Source: Rhipicephalus microplus (taxonomy: Eukaryota; Arthropoda; Arachnida; Ixodida; Ixodidae). Taken from it: a stretch of DNA of 64,000 nucleotides. Each line of letters opens with the position of its first letter. Positions within the stretch are counted from its first letter, which is position 1. Where the stretch lies: positions 240,377,088 to 240,441,087 of the forward strand of contig NC_134700.1 in assembly GCF_043290135.1 (NCBI RefSeq), read 5' to 3'. Of the stretch, positions 37,763-47,349 are shown in pieces. Under the pieces are notes generated by a model. It saw nothing but the letters and a program-made list of their open reading frames with translations. It did not search any database and was not told the DNA's origin. Position numbers and translations under genes: made by a program.

Positions 37763-37764
37763 CA

Positions 37765-38456
37765 GTGGCTTATACCCGGGGGTGGATATGTGCCACTGGT
37801 ATGCGGGTACGTGCCTGAGGTTTTTGAGAGTTTATGTCTGTCATGGAATGGTGGCAGCACACATAGATAATTTTAACGTTTGACCGTTAAGAAAACATGG
37901 TCATGGGCAGAGTGGACAGTGCGAATGTAGAGAATAAATTTGATTGTCCCAGCAGTAATTGAACCAGCATTCTGCGTGTCAAAAAATTATTTTTCCAAAG
38001 GGCGATGCCATGCCCTGGAACTACCTTTCAACTGTACCCTAATGTTCGAGAAACGCCATTTGTGGTTGCAGGGCTGGCTTTTCAATCTCTTAAACATAAT
38101 ATGTGTACTACTTTTATACAGCCGTTACGTCGGGTTAACATCAATTGCAGTAGCATGTCATCCACTGGAGTTGTTTTATAATATTATCCTCGCGAGCAGC
38201 AGCACTTTATACTAGCTTACCGCTTCTGATGTTGCTAATATTCATGTTGCTGTTAGCATGTTTACGCTGCTGTAAACAACTGGTGATATAAATAATAGGC
38301 GGCTGTTTAACGTATGTTGGTGCGTGCATTTGTACAACATATATTTAGTGCAACTTCTTAACGTTTCGCCAAATAAAAAGCTTACAACATGATCAGCTTG
38401 CATGCGCATGCCTCGCATAATATAGATTCTTGAGATACGTGGGGTGTGGCAAATTT
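37765..38456 (-). repeat. Dispersed composite repeat family A, copy 4
   Basis: It aligns with copy 2 (26885-27556): GTGGCTTATACCC, GATATGTGCCACTGGTATGCGG, AATAATTTTAACG-like blocks, TAGAGAATAAAT, the tRNA-like segment near 37944-38010 and GATACGTGGGGTGTGGC at the outer end. The hairpin end is missing. The copy is cut at 37765, where the SINE fragment begins. Confidence 0.6.
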
Positions 38457-38659
38457 CTTTATTTCTTTTGAAGTTCTTTTAAACTGTTTCGTCCACGTGG
38501 AACAGTATTTTTTTGTAATCTAATATGCTTTATTTTGTCCCCAAACGACTGAATAGTGAGATTACCCAGGCGTAGCTTCCTTGGACAACCACATAATATC
38601 CTAGTTTTTCTAATGTTTTTTTTTGTTTGCCCTGCCCTATTGTTACGGGTTCGCCTGAG

Positions 38660-38790
38660 AATTTAAGAGAGGAATTTATTTATTTATTTATTTTTTATTT
38701 ATTTGCAATACCCTCTGGGCCAAACGGCATTACAGAGGGGAGTGATTGCGAAAGGAAAGACAAACATTTTTACAAATGCAGCGGCGAATC
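38660..38790 (-). mobile_element. Probable LINE 3' tail ending in (AAAT)n
   Basis: On the minus strand CCCCTCTGTAATGCCGTTTG is followed by GGCCCAGAGGGTATTGCAAA and then (TAAA)n-type repeats, the layout of a LINE 3' untranslated end with tetranucleotide tail. The wording resembles tick LINE tails I recall, but no coding part is recognised upstream (38791-39350), so the assignment is tentative. Confidence 0.45.
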
Positions 38791-39499
38791 TTACATCGAG
38801 CAGAAGATCTTAACTTAAATTACTAAAACCCTCTCCATAATATTTATCACCAATAGCATACGTGTAATTTTCCTTTGTATACCTGAACTCACAAATGTAC
38901 TAGTGTAACTGCATCGGCTTTCTAATAAGGAGTTGTAATTAGATTCAACAGTCACTTTCAAGCCTGTCCTAAGCATGTCTGTAACTTTTCCTAAGCTGTC
39001 AACTTTTCCTAAGCATGTCTGCAAACAACACGTGGAACTAAAAACTTTATGCTTTGGCGAGAGGAATATGCCGTATTGTATACGGCCTCCAACCTTCCGA
39101 TGTGGCGCTGTGTGTTTACCACACCGAAAGCTACAGCTCGTCTTTCTAAACCATCTGTGTCCTCGCCAAACAAAAAAAAAAAAAAAACTCTCGTAACGCT
39201 TGAAGGCTTGAGAAATATGGCGAGAGCGCATGACGCTGACCAATAACTTGGTTTTCTTAGTAAGGTGACAGCTCAGACTCATTCGCACTTTCATATTTCT
39301 GTCCTCACTACTTGGAAACTCTGTGTAAAGCTCTAAAAATAAAGACATCGTTCTAGGGCTTTCCTAGAGAATGCACCACCGAGCGGCAACATCACGAATG
39401 AGTGGCCTTCGCGAGTGTTTTTTTTTTCTTGTGTTATTTCACTCACGCAAGTTCACAGAAGTGTGCAGCACACAGACTTGAGTAAGTGGGCGCACTGTT
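38791..39499. other. No confident gene
   Basis: A 177-codon minus frame (39348-38815) runs through it, including a phenylalanine run from an A14 tract. No domain is recognised. It could be LINE 3' untranslated sequence belonging to the tail at 38660-38790. Confidence 0.35.
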
Positions 39500-40151
39500 A
39501 AAAATGGCAGCATATCCACGGAGTGAATGATGGAGAGTGGGGCGAAGCATTTGTCCGTCCATGCGTCCGTCTGTGTGACCGTCCATGCGTCTGTTTGTGC
39601 GCCCGTCCCTGCGTTCTTTCATGCATCCGCCCCTGCGTCCGTTCATGCGTCCATCCATGCATCTGTTTGTGTGTCCATTCGTTCATCTATTCAACACTCC
39701 AAGTCCCACCATCTCGCATCTTTTCATCATATATTCTCCATATAGAAGCACCGCCATACAGCGGACATTCCAAAGACTAAACGAGAGGTGGCACACGCAC
39801 ACTTTCTTACAGCTTGCGCTTCGTATCTACTTCTCATTTTTAACCACCTTGAGTTCATTCATGGTATATACAAGTTCATTGTATTCATGGCACTGCGGCT
39901 CAACGCTAGCTAAACCTTTCTAAAGCTAAGGAGGTTACACCCAGCGAGTATAATGTAGCATCCCTTTTTTTGTCTGATAGTGCTCAATGTACATGCCAAT
40001 GGCTGCTAATGGGGATCGCAGCGTGCGCGTTGACTAAAAGCCGAATGCTCATGTCTCTCATTCCCCATTAGCAGCCATTGGCATGTACATTGAGGACTAT
40101 TTTTTATTGTTAAACAACGCACAGAAGAAATCTCTCACTGGCACCACCTTG
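39500..40151 (-). repeat. Dispersed repeat family B, minus-strand copy
   Basis: Reverse partner of 36961-37662, about 1.8 kb away. It has in addition a 39-bp inverted repeat (39977-40100) made by duplication of the AGCAGCCATTGGCATGTACATTG segment in opposite orientation. Confidence 0.8.
39977..40100. repeat. Long inverted repeat inside family B copy
   Basis: 39977-40015 and 40062-40100 are inverse complements over 39 bp with one mismatch. The inner 31 bp are perfect. The spacer is 46 nt. The plus-strand family B copy has only one of these arms. Confidence 0.95.
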
Positions 40152-41516
40152 GAGGTCAAGTGTTATACCTATTTCGGGTATGTGCCACTGGTGGTTACAT
40201 ACGAGGGACGCCCAAGCCACGCAATAAGGAGATTCGCCCCTAAAAACTATAGGTGGCTGAGAAGGTGGTAGAGTGGTGACAGATTGGACGAACAAGTGCA
40301 ATATCGGGAAGTGGAACCGTTAAAAAGAAGGGGGGGGGGGAGTATATGGTGCATGAATGGAAATGCGTGTGGGTCTGAATGATAGCAGCAGGTGTCAGCT
40401 CTCGTCTGGCATCATATATCACTGCCACGCATGAATGCCGCTGAATCGTATACGCAGCATTTGAGGGTCAGGTGGAAGTAAAAAAGAAAAACAAAGACAG
40501 GGATGAGGGATTTCAGCGATGTGTTTGATTTCCGCAGGCTCAACACCAGTTTCTTACGAATAAGTGTTCCACATTTTGTTGCTGCAAATAAACTTACAGG
40601 AGTGAAATCAACAGGCTGCCCTTCCCATCTTCTTCGTAGTACAGCATAAATTGCAGTCAGATTCGTATAATCTCATTTTATACTCTCAAGACTTTTGTTT
40701 TTCTCTCTGTACCTTCCCGCCAAGCTTTTCTGAGAATTTTTATCTGACACGCATAAGAGCACACACAAGGGGTGTAGAGATGAACTGAAAAAGGCACCGA
40801 TTGCGTACCGCACCTTTACTCAGCGGGGCCTTTCAAGACGTTTGGTATAGCGCCGGTATATAGATACGCATGCTTCTTAGGAGCGAAGCTCCTTGAGACT
40901 GCACTCCACCGTCACCGTAGAAGCTCCGGGAGCGCACCGGTTGTTTTGCTCGACGCGCTCGTCCGGAGCTGCACGCGACACTCATTCACTTGGTAAGTCG
41001 TTCCCGCCACCGAGTGCAGCAAGCGCTCTTCCCACCCGCTACCCACCCTGCCACCTTCATGAAAACCAGCTACAAGATCAGGTGCATAGACACATCAGCC
41101 CAATTTCTAATCACCTTCCTTCATTGGTTGTATTCGTACACGTAACAACTGCTAGTTTTTGACAATAACGGTAACCGAGGAACCAGGATGGTTCATTAAA
41201 AAAAACAGTTTTCTTTCCGCTTTTACTTCCCGTAAAGGCAGGGCCTGAGGCAGGCCGAAATGAGAGGCACATCATTACTCCTTTTTCACTCGTTTCATCA
41301 TTGGCGGAAGCTTGCTTGTTTTTTTTTATTTTGTTTAGACTAGACAAACGGAAGGACATGGCGCTGCGATGAAAATCCTCCCCTGTCCCCCTCGGAAGAT
41401 TTCTGCTCACACCTACGCTTAGAGGAATCAAGCGGCTATGCGTAGTTCTAAGAAGCCCCGGGTTTTTTGAAGACGGTAGTCTTTCTTGGGGACCTTCGAC
41501 GCAAAAATTTTGGTCT
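40152..41516. other. No gene; hairpin and motif remnants
   Basis: GGGTATGTGCCAC lies at 40176-40188, a G11 run at 40330-40340, and the perfect hairpin AGGAGC-GAA-GCTCCT at 40879-40893. No coding feature is recognised. Confidence 0.45.
40879..40893. repeat. Hairpin AGGAGC-GAA-GCTCCT
   Basis: Perfect 6-bp stem with GAA loop. A degenerate relative lies at about 33780. Confidence 0.8.
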
Positions 41517-41547
41517 GTCTTTCTGCCTGTCTGTCTGTGTGCCTGCC

Positions 41548-41606
<59 letters not shown>
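41517..41606. repeat. (GTCT)n array
   Basis: About 20 GTCT units, interrupted near 41537-41548. It is flanked by GC-rich, non-repetitive sequence. Confidence 0.95.
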
Positions 41607-42456
41607 TGGTCAGTCTGTACATTTGTCTGTTTGTCCACTCCTAACGGCACCGGATTCTTGAAACGGGCGACCCCATCCGCGGCGCCCACCAATGTTGCTC
41701 AAGATTTAGCGTTCATACTTGTGCGATTGTCAATTAAAAAGCAATTATTGCGCATGTCCGGGGCACCATAACAACATGTATATATTCTGCGTGTGCGTCT
41801 TTTTCTAGAAAATGCATACATAAGTCATTCACAGGACCGTAGCGCTGATCAAGCTGCGCTGACCATGCAACGCTTGCACGAAAAGGCGAGTGTTTCCAAC
41901 GCTTTGCTAAGACGAGATGGTGGTGGCATCTACCGCCGCCTTGCATTCTAGAACTTATCCCCATTGAGACTGGTGCGCACACCCGTCTCAGAGCCACGCG
42001 CTTCGTTTTCCAAGATAACTGCCAGATGGCGCTCATGTCTCAAATGTGACGTTGTTTGATGCGCTCGTTCGCCTCCGCAGCACGCTCGAGGCACTCCGAC
42101 GCAGCACCTCCAGAATACCATTCACCGATTGTCTTGCGCAGAACATCAAATAAATATTTTGTTCACTCTCTCCACACGCAAGATTATCGCTTTCGACGAC
42201 AATTGCAAATTAACATGCAGATACGCGGCCAATATATTTTTAAATTCTGCTCTATCGTTTCTAGTCTTGTTTTTGATTGTATTCGCTCAAACACTCATCA
42301 TACCTGGCTCATCATTCCATATAGACTCCCCACAAAAAGTTGACTAACAGTCAAATGAAAGTTTCCATCGGAACTACTGCACTGTGCGCTCAATGTTCAA
42401 AAGGATAGGTTGATTCCTTGCGTTTGCACGCTTGCACGGAACAACTAACACATCAT
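41607..42456. other. No recognised feature
   Basis: GC-rich and CpG-rich between about 41850 and 42110, with no open frame above 100 codons and no match elsewhere in the window. Confidence 0.4.
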
Positions 42457-42596
42457 AAAAATTAGCAGATCCCACGTACAGTGAGAATCGACGATATGCG
42501 AAGCACAAATGAGAAATGTTGATATGTCACTTTAGAATCGGCACAAAGTTACGAGGTGGGGGTGAATGATGTCGTACATGACTTAAGTGTCATGAT

Positions 42597-43645
42597 TATC
42601 ATAGTTGGATGTGTCGTTTACCTTAGTCATCTATTCACGTCTTCTGATACCAAATTTAGTAGATGTCGAGCTAGCAAAACGGCCACAAGCACGCTATGGG
42701 CATGGTATGTTTTTGTGTTCTCACAGGACACGCGTATCAGGATTATCATGTTCGCACCAGTCATATATTTCATTCTCCATTGACGTCACGTAAGACCAAA
42801 TTTCGTATACGCGGAGCTAGCTAAACGGCCGCGAGCACATCATGAAGGGCCGAATATACTGCAATGTAGCACTGACGCACGCACACGCTGGGCACAGCGA
42901 CGCTACGTTAGCAACATGCGAGCACTCTATACTCTCGCGCCAGGTGTGACCAGCGTCCATCGGCGCAGCCCGACGGGAACCGGCACGAAATGCGACATGC
43001 TGCATTTCACGCCGATGCGTTACCCAGACAACACTGCGTCTCCCTCTTTTCGTGACGGATATACGTCTGACAAGTTGAAACGCGCATGCGTCAAAGCAAC
43101 GCAGCGCGGCGCGCGCCTGCAAGTATATTGCAGGACTGGCGCCTGTCAAGCAACGACGGCGTGACGCGACGAAATGAACGCAGGCGACATGCGCACCGCG
43201 TCACGTCGAAATGAATTGGTGCCTTGAGTGTGGCATATAGTGATGTTCTCACATGACACGCATCTCATGTTTATCATGTTTGCACCAGTCACAAACCTTC
43301 GCCATCCATTGGCGTCTCGTAATACCAAATTTGGCATATGTGAAGCTAGCCAAACGGCCGCGAGCGCATCGTGAGTGTGGCATGTCGTCATGTTGTTACA
43401 TGACAAGCATCTCATAATTTTCAGTGTTCGTTACGCAATCATGTCATACCATACCAGTTTTGCAGCATGCCATATAAACGAAACCAACGCAAGAGCTTCA
43501 GGGCCATGACATCTAAGTCATAAAATTCCTGACATACGCCTTGTGATTATCATGTTATGACTAGTCAAATATTTTCCACATAAAGTCATGTTATGCCATA
43601 CCAAGTTCGGTATCGATCCCATGATCGAAACGGCCAGGAGAGCTA
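42597..43645 (+). repeat. About 145-bp tandem repeat, interrupted
   Basis: Anchor words (TACCAAATTT-like followed by GAGCTAGC(T/C)AAACGGCCGCGAGC) fall at about 42650, 42795, 43323, 43453 and 43601, giving spacings of 145, (528 with the insertion), 130 and 148. Copies are 70-85% similar by eye. A CpG-rich block at about 42848-43220 separates the second and third units. Confidence 0.65.
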
Positions 43646-43661
43646 AAAGTCGTAAGCGGAC

Positions 43662-43858
<197 letters not shown>

Positions 43859-43900
43859 CGCTCAAAGTCCCCGAAGTTCGCTAAGAAATGCTTCGCATTT

Positions 43901-44754
43901 AAAATGCTTGTAAATTAACCACGGTGTTATTTTTTTCAGAAAGAAGTCATACGATTCAGCAGTAAGAGCATGGTATATTCAGATACGGGTGCCTAAAGCT
44001 TTAAATTCTGATAGAGATCCATTAAAAAATGACAACAATATAAGAAATAAAGATCAAGTTTATATCAAGACATTGGTAGTGAGACGTAGTTACATCATAG
44101 TTTAACGACGCAGTCTAAAGTGATTTTAATAAAGTTTGACAAAACGTAGATATTGATAGAATATAGATATTAACAACAGTTCCTAGATTGGAGCTGAAGT
44201 TCCGTAAAACTTTATGCTGGAAAGTTCGGAACAAATACATCTTATCTACGTAAATCACGTAGCCTAAATAGTTGCTTGCATAACACAAACCTTATTTAAA
44301 CCCTGCCAGTGTGTAACGCTTTATCTCTTACAATTTCCTTCTACAAAATGGCATTACTTTTTATAACTATTACGCCATCAATAAGTTTGCTCAAGTGTTT
44401 TCTTCTCCATTCCTCACCATACAGTATTTCGAAGTTTATATTTACTCAACTTAGGCGGCTTCGGTATTTCAAACTTACGCTTTCTACTTTCTTAACAAAA
44501 TAAGTTGACGTGCGAAAATATGTTCAGCAACGTTATTAGGCTAACAAACCTTTACTCATAGCAGTGTGCCCCATGCGCAATAGCAATAAACCACATTTTA
44601 TTACTAAAGAAGTGTGAAACCTAGTAGTGGTAAGTTCCTTTTAAATAAACGTCAAAGCATCGTTACGTTGTGCCCAAGTTTAAACTTTTACAAAACTTCT
44701 TGGATGCGTTACTCAGTACTTCTGAGTTACATTGAACAGCCTGGAAGTGAACAG

Positions 44755-44757
<3 letters not shown>
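43901..44757. other. No recognised feature
   Basis: AT-rich flank with short frames only, directly preceding the AT array that hosts the two LTR elements. Confidence 0.5.

Positions 44758-44792
<35 letters not shown>
44758..44792. repeat. (AT)n microsatellite, left remnant of host site
   Basis: It ends exactly where the first LTR begins. The array continues as 10 bp at 47092-47101 and about 70 bp at 52312-52382. Confidence 0.9.
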
Positions 44793-44795
<3 letters not shown>

Positions 44796-44917
44796 CATGA
44801 CCAAGAAAGACGCTGGCGCTTCGGCGCGCGGGTAGCTAGGGCAAAGAAGAGAAGAACGAAGTCAGAATAAAAACAGCTGGCCCAGGATCGGGTGTTGTCT
44901 CTTTTCTCTTCATTACA
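44793..44917 (+). repeat. 5' LTR of gag-only element
   Basis: 125 bp, TGTCATGACC...CATTACA. It contains GAATAAAAA near 44866, a possible promoter or polyadenylation element. Confidence 0.92.
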
Positions 44918-44918
44918 A

Positions 44919-44936
44919 TGGCGCAGTCCGACAAGT
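44919..44936 (+). promoter_or_regulatory. tRNA primer binding site
   Basis: TGGCGCAGTCCGACAAG lies 1 bp downstream of the LTR. The TGGCGCAGTC start is like that of Drosophila 17.6/297-type Gypsy elements, which I recall as tRNA-Ser-primed. Confidence 0.7.
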
Positions 44937-45030
44937 GAACCCTCGTCAGAAATCCACCGGTTTGTGTCTTCGTGGTTCGTCGGCAGCGCGGGCTTCTCCA
45001 TCAAGGAACGCCGTTCACGCTTCCTTAGCG

Positions 45031-46812
45031 ATGGAGTCCCAACTGCCGCTTCAGCAAGCCTTCACACCACCTGTGGATGGCGTCCAGGCCTCCCCTGTGG
45101 TTCTAGGCTATGACCTGATTGAAACCCTGCCACCATTTTACGGCAAGGATCCGCACTGGCTCCTGTCCTTAGAGAATGCCGCTCAAGCTTCCCATGGCCT
45201 ACATTCCCGTTGCGGGACTCTTTCAACAAACGAAGCGCCACAGAACGCCGTCCAGGCTTCCCTGCTCGTCGACCTCACCGGGGTGAGTGCTGCATTTGCT
45301 ACTTACTCAAAGACCACGACCACCGACTCTTCGGGCTTAACGCCCGACAGCACCGCGAACCTGCGGCGTACCATCACGCTACTCCGCGTCGAGACTAACG
45401 CACTGACAGCGTTGATCCCCGAGCGAGCTCCTACATTGTTGCCAGCATTGTGTGACATTAATGCAGTGTTGGATGTAGCTGCCTCATACGACCTTGAGGC
45501 AAGCACACCGGAGAAACGCAGACAGCTTCGGTCTTCTCTCATCGAGCTCTCACACCAGCTAGACTGCTTCGCGTCGGTGATCTCTGCGTTGCGACCTGCC
45601 ACCCCACAATAGGCAGCCGTCTGCGAACTACCGGAGTTCCACGGGGTCCGGAACGACGCCGACAGCTGGGTGGCAACCGTCAACGCGCTAGCAACGCGCG
45701 CGGCCTGGACAGAAAATCAGATATGGTATGTGGCCATAGACCGTCTTCGGGAAGGTGCAGCGGCGTGGCACCGGTATGAAGGCTGGAAGCAGCAGTCGTA
45801 GGCGCAGTGTAGCTGCAAGCTCACAGCTGCTTTTGGTCGTAATCCTTACCACCACTCAACCACCACCCTGTCAAACCTGGTCAGTATCGAGGAGCAAGCT
45901 CCAGATGCTTTCGACCTCGAGGCTGTAGCTGTGCGCTGCAGCTTACCACACGAGAAGTTAGACACTTTGTCGATACCGAAGCAAGTTCACTGCGGCCAGA
46001 GGCTGCTACCAAAGTCGGACCTCTTGAAGGGCGTTGCTACAACAAAACAGCCGCGGAGAATCATCTCGACTGTGCTGCATTGCCTTTCATCGACGCACCC
46101 CCATTTGCACACCGAAGTGGAGCAACACCTCAAAGGTTCCTCGGAGTCCTTCAGCCACGCGGCAGAAAGCTTCTCCGCCTGTGCTATGAATGACGTCAGA
46201 CGCAGGGGCGATACGCCACTGCTGCCTTCAGTATCCGCGCCGGTACGCGACGCCATCATGACAGTGGAAGAGACTGATACCAGTCCTCATACAGCTCAGT
46301 TAGTGAAGCTAGCCCCAATTTCACCTTTACCGAGGCAAGTGGAGGCACCAGCATCGCCTATGCTTGAACCGCCTACGGTCATGGCGCCGGTAGAGCCCAA
46401 GGTAACCACTGCTGGTCTCACTGAACAAGATCATGAGGAAAAAGTTGGCGCTCAAGATGCAGACAGCAGCCAATACGATGACAGCTTCACAAAATGTCCT
46501 GCCGCAGATGCCGAAACCGGCCGTAAATTATGTTCTCTGCCACAAATCTCAGAAGTTGCGTACCCATTCTCGACACAAGCCAAGGGAACCAGCACGTCTT
46601 TTGGGATACTCTTTCGGCTACCCTCGTCCGGAGTTCAACGTCTGCCGCTGATTTTTCGGCCCGTCCGAAGCGCGCCGTCAGGTGCATTTTTAGCTGCTTC
46701 CCACAGAGAGCCTCTGCATGGCCGAGACCGACCACAACGATGCAGCCAGTCTCGACCTCCCGATAGACTTGTGGAAGACTCTGGCACCCAGTTTCAGAGT
46801 GGCCAAGGCTGA
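45031..46812 (+). pseudogene. Gag-like protein with two in-frame stop codons
   Basis: The first ATG in the open frame after the primer site is at 45031. The frame runs to 46812, broken by TAG at 45610-45612 and TAG at 45799-45801 but with no frameshift. Between and after the stops the sequence has the pattern of a Ty3/Gypsy Gag capsid region: LPEFHG, then DSWVATV, then VAIDRLREGAAAWHRYEGW, then LTAAFGRN (about 45628-45850). The N-terminal part has a four-times repeated NAVQAS-like motif. The C-terminal part is Pro/Ser/Glu-rich and has no CCHC zinc knuckle. Each stop could have arisen by one substitution. It is possibly expressed only as fragments. Confidence 0.75.
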
Positions 46813-46966
46813 CCTCCGAGATGCAACCAGTGCCGTCCACCAGAGACGCTTCCCCCAGACCATCGCTACATGTTGCATTGTGGTCCGGGCTGACCACCAC
46901 GATGCAGCCAAGCCTGCCCACCAGAAACTTTGCCGCCAGCTCCGCGCTCGTGTAGTCATGGCCGAG
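46719..46966 (+). repeat. Three 80-bp tandem repeats abutting the 3' LTR
   Basis: GACCACCACGATGCAGCCA-like words fall at 46730, 46811 and 46891, spacing 80-81 bp. CATGGCCGAG begins the first copy (46718) and starts a fourth at 46957 that is cut by the LTR at 46967. The block occupies the place where a polypurine tract would be expected and overlaps the end of the gag frame. Confidence 0.75.
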
Positions 46967-47091
46967 TGTCATGACCAAGAAAGACGCTGGCGCTTCGGCG
47001 CGCAGGTAGCTAGAGCAAAGAACAGAAGAACAAAGTCGGAATAAGAACAGCTGGCCCAGGATCGGGTGTTGTGTGTTTTCTCTTCATTACA
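46967..47091 (+). repeat. 3' LTR of gag-only element
   Basis: 125 bp, 8 substitutions from the 5' LTR and no indel. Confidence 0.92.
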
Positions 47092-47101
47092 ATATATATA
47101 T

Positions 47102-47280
47102 TGTAATGAATTAATGAATCTGAATAACGGACGCTCTGCTGGCAATGAAGAAGACGACGATGATCGGTGGCTGCAGTAGTAGCTCGCGCACGCCGCTCGC
47201 CATTAGCCAGACCTGCCTGATAAAGCATATTTTGCCAAGCTGCGTCTGAAGCTTTCTCGACGTACAACACCTCTATTTGA
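47102..47280 (+). repeat. 5' LTR of Ty3/Gypsy element
   Basis: It begins TGTAATGA right after a 10-bp TA run. GATAAAGCATATTTTG near 47218-47233 may hold the core promoter. The end is set by comparison with the 3' copy, since the sequence after CTATTTGA differs. Confidence 0.9.
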
Positions 47281-47282
47281 AG

Positions 47283-47301
47283 TGGTGGAGGAGCCGGGGT
47301 T
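47283..47301 (+). promoter_or_regulatory. Candidate tRNA primer binding site
   Basis: TGGTGGAGGAGCCGGGG starts 2 bp after the LTR, where the primer site must lie. I could not match it confidently to a specific tRNA 3' end. Confidence 0.45.
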
Positions 47302-47349
47302 CCCATCAACCTGGAACTTCGCAATCGGACGCTACCCTCACCGTTCACC

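Larger units (their letters stand above)
44793..47091 (+). mobile_element. Gag-only non-autonomous LTR retrotransposon
   Basis: Two 125-bp LTRs (44793-44917 and 46967-47091) start TGTCATGA and end CATTACA. They differ at 8 positions, about 94% identity. The primer binding site TGGCGCAGTCCGACAAG starts 1 bp after the 5' LTR. The 2049-bp interior codes for one Gag-like protein with two in-frame stops. No protease, reverse transcriptase, RNase H or integrase sequence is present, so it must have depended on proteins from another element. No clear polypurine tract precedes the 3' LTR. Instead, three copies of an 80-bp repeat abut it. Insertion is in a TA array, which hides the target duplication. 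It resembles the gag-retaining TR-GAG elements described in plants. Confidence 0.85.

Noticed and set aside
38815..39348. 177-codon minus frame
   Set aside because: It contains a phenylalanine run from an A-tract and probably overlaps LINE 3' sequence.
41111..41692. 193-codon minus-strand frame
   Set aside because: It crosses the GTCT array (Arg-Gln-Thr-Asp repeats) and has no recognisable domain on either side.
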